A stretch of DNA of 6,941 nucleotides from the NCBI GenBank assembly GCA_050330975.1, contig JBHJHK010000046.1, forward strand, positions 1-6,941, read 5' to 3'. Of the stretch, positions 5,729-6,941 are shown one piece after another. This DNA is from JBHJHK01 sp050330975 (GTDB lineage Bacteria; Pseudomonadota; Gammaproteobacteria; Competibacterales; Competibacteraceae). The notes beneath the pieces are model-generated. The model made no database searches. It saw only the letters and a list, made by a program, of their open reading frames with translations, and was not told where the DNA came from. The first letter of the stretch is position 1, and each line of letters opens with the position of its first letter. The translations under genes were made by a program, and so were the position numbers.

Positions 5729-6364
5729 ATGACCATTGGCAAGCCCACGGCAAAACTCGCCGTGCCAAATTCCATTGCATTACCGAAGGGTGCGCTCATT
5801 GAGCGCATCCACAACCGCAACTATGCCGCAAATGCCTTTAATCCCTGCCGAGGCGGCCCGAAACGTTTTGCACCCATCGAAGATTCAAATGGCGCTTGCA
5901 TTCCATCACTATATGCCGGGGAGACGCTGGAAGCGGCAATTTATGAAACGGTCTTCCACGATATTCCTGCTAAAGCTAAACGCAAAACTGTGCCGAAATT
6001 CCATATTACGAGCCGCGCCCATGGGCAGCTAGAAGTTCTACGCGATCTCAAGCTCGCTTCCCTAAGGGCACTCGATCTAAAAAAGTGGCTGTTGAGAAAA
6101 AATGAACTCATCGCCACTTCGCCAAAACTTTATTCACAGACAGCCAAATGGGCCGCGGCCATCCATCACCAGTTCACAGACATCGAGGGGCTAATTTGGA
6201 CGTCTAACCAATGCGATCCCGATGCGGCATATCTTTTCTTCGGAGATCGGGTCAACGAGATAGATTTTAGAGTTGTTTTGACCCGAGACGGCCAGATCGA
6301 TATAACTTTTCTCGAAGATATACGGCGAGCTGGAATGCGGGGCGACATAAGCATTACGGTCTAA
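5729..6364 (+). CDS. RES-domain toxin (NAD+ phosphorylase/hydrolase family)
   Basis: The product has 211 residues. The ATG at 5729 follows the antitoxin stop by 10 nt with only a weak ribosome-binding site, suggesting coupled translation. An upstream in-frame ATG at 5609 lies inside the antitoxin gene and is not expected to be used. The RES family is named for conserved Arg, Glu and Ser. Candidates here are R26 in ERIHNR (or R46 in KRFAPIED), Y62 in PSLYAGET, E73 in AAIYETVFHD and S159 in GLIWTSNQCD. All key positions look intact and the length is normal for the family, so the toxin should be active. RES toxins deplete cellular NAD+, causing growth arrest, and are kept silent by the paired antitoxin. 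GC content is lower than in the retron genes, and an IS630 element lies just downstream. Confidence 0.9.
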   Translation: MTIGKPTAKLAVPNSIALPKGALIERIHNRNYAANAFNPCRGGPKRFAPIEDSNGACIPSLYAGETLEAAIYETVFHDIPAKAKRKTVPKFHITSRAHGQLEVLRDLKLASLRALDLKKWLLRKNELIATSPKLYSQTAKWAAAIHHQFTDIEGLIWTSNQCDPDAAYLFFGDRVNEIDFRVVLTRDGQIDITFLEDIRRAGMRGDISITV

Positions 6365-6370
6365 TTGACT

Positions 6371-6941
6371 ATAGTCGCTACTCTGCAAAATTTGACTTTT
6401 ACCGATCCATCAAAACAAACGATTCATTGGGAATTTTGCTGAAATCCTGAAATTTTTTACTAAGAAGGGACTTTATTTCTCTTTGATGCTTGCCACCGTT
6501 GATTTCTCGGATAATGCTCGAAATCTCTGATTTGAAATCTCCGAAGCTTTTGAAGTATTTTGTCCCAAGGCATCTTTTTTTCATAAATCCCCATACCCGT
6601 TCAATCAGGTTGAGATTGGGTGATGCCGTTGGCAAATATAACAATTCGATATTGAGTTCGGCAGCAAGCTCTTTAACATTGTTGGTACGAAAGTAGGAGG
6701 CACTATCGACAATGAATGTAATAGGTATGCCATCTTGATATTGTTTTGCGACCGACCTTAGTAAGCATCTAACACTAAATGAATTAATATTGCTTTGCGT
6801 CTCAATAGTGGTTAAGTGGTGCGTTTCACTATGAATCGCACCAAGCACATTAAAACGCGAGCGAGAGGGTGTTGAATTGACAAATAGCTGTGCTGCACAC
6901 CAAAGATAACCGATAAACACACTATAAACAAAGTGGCTGGC
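6371..6941 (-). mobile_element. IS630-family insertion sequence, partial (continues beyond window)
   Basis: This AT-rich segment carries an IS630-type transposase gene on the minus strand and is cut by the right edge. The left boundary is tentative. IS630 elements target TA, and the palindrome GACTATAGTC (6367-6376) supplies TA dinucleotides just after the toxin stop codon. About 25 bases between it and the transposase stop would be the terminal repeat. The other terminus is outside, so the repeat cannot be matched. Confidence 0.6.
6399..6941 (-). CDS. IS630-family DDE transposase, C-terminal part
   Basis: The frame is open to the right edge. The 180 visible residues start ASHFVYSVFIGYLWC, the conserved stretch that in this family directly follows the first catalytic Asp, which would lie just outside. 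A GTG at 6920 is not a real start. The second catalytic Asp is in FIVDSASYF (codon 6707-6705) and the Glu in SPNLNLIERVWGFMKK (codon 6602-6600). There are 34 residues between them, the DD34E spacing of IS630/Tc1-mariner enzymes. The visible C-terminal half is intact, ending at a TAA at 6399. Codon use is AT-rich, unlike the neighbouring genes, consistent with recent transfer. It cuts and joins the IS ends at TA targets. Confidence 0.93.
   Translation of the reverse strand, partial: ASHFVYSVFIGYLWCAAQLFVNSTPSRSRFNVLGAIHSETHHLTTIETQSNINSFSVRCLLRSVAKQYQDGIPITFIVDSASYFRTNNVKELAAELNIELLYLPTASPNLNLIERVWGFMKKRCLGTKYFKSFGDFKSEISSIIREINGGKHQREIKSLLSKKFQDFSKIPNESFVLMDR

Overview
This is accessory (defence-island-like) DNA from a bacterium with a GC-rich genome. 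No housekeeping gene is present to fix the taxon. A gamma- or other proteobacterium, such as a purple sulfur bacterium, is plausible, but that is a low-confidence guess from base composition, the Xre/ParS-RES module and the IS630-type transposase. Composition falls in steps from left to right: the left two thirds are very GC-rich, the RES toxin gene is intermediate, and the insertion sequence at the right end is AT-rich. This suggests separately acquired pieces.

Left block (1-4871, minus strand): a complete-looking retron operon, read from about 4837 leftward. A sigma70-like promoter (TTGACA, 16-bp spacer, CTTAAT) ends just before the a1 arm of a retron non-coding RNA (about 4591-4829). That RNA shows a1/a2 end complementarity, a TTTAGC branch-G context, a small msr hairpin, and a long msd hairpin whose core is a perfect 29-bp inverted repeat. 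The RNA is followed by a 437-aa retron reverse transcriptase (YADD, NAxxH and VTG motifs) with a long N-terminal extension like that of myxobacterial Mx162-type enzymes. Then come a 157-aa WGR-domain protein (start overlaps the RT end by 14 nt) and a very large alpha-helical HEAT/ARM-repeat protein (start overlaps the WGR stop as ATGA). The last frame stays open from 2760 to base 1, at least 920 codons. It is easily missed because it has no stop inside the window, while several long antisense and out-of-frame ORFs overlie it.

Centre right (4941-6364, plus strand): a divergently transcribed type II toxin-antitoxin pair. It has a good promoter, three 13-bp direct repeats in the leader, a 224-aa Xre/MbcA/ParS-type antitoxin and a 211-aa RES-domain NAD+-degrading toxin. 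Right end (about 6371-6941, minus strand): the 3' part of an IS630-family element carrying the C-terminal part of its DDE transposase, cut by the window edge.

Likely working model: RT and ncRNA make a branched msDNA; the WGR protein (nucleic-acid-binding family) and the HEAT scaffold are the accessory or effector components of an anti-phage retron. No recognisable catalytic effector domain is visible in the part of the operon shown. The RES pair and the IS next door fit a mobile defence cluster.
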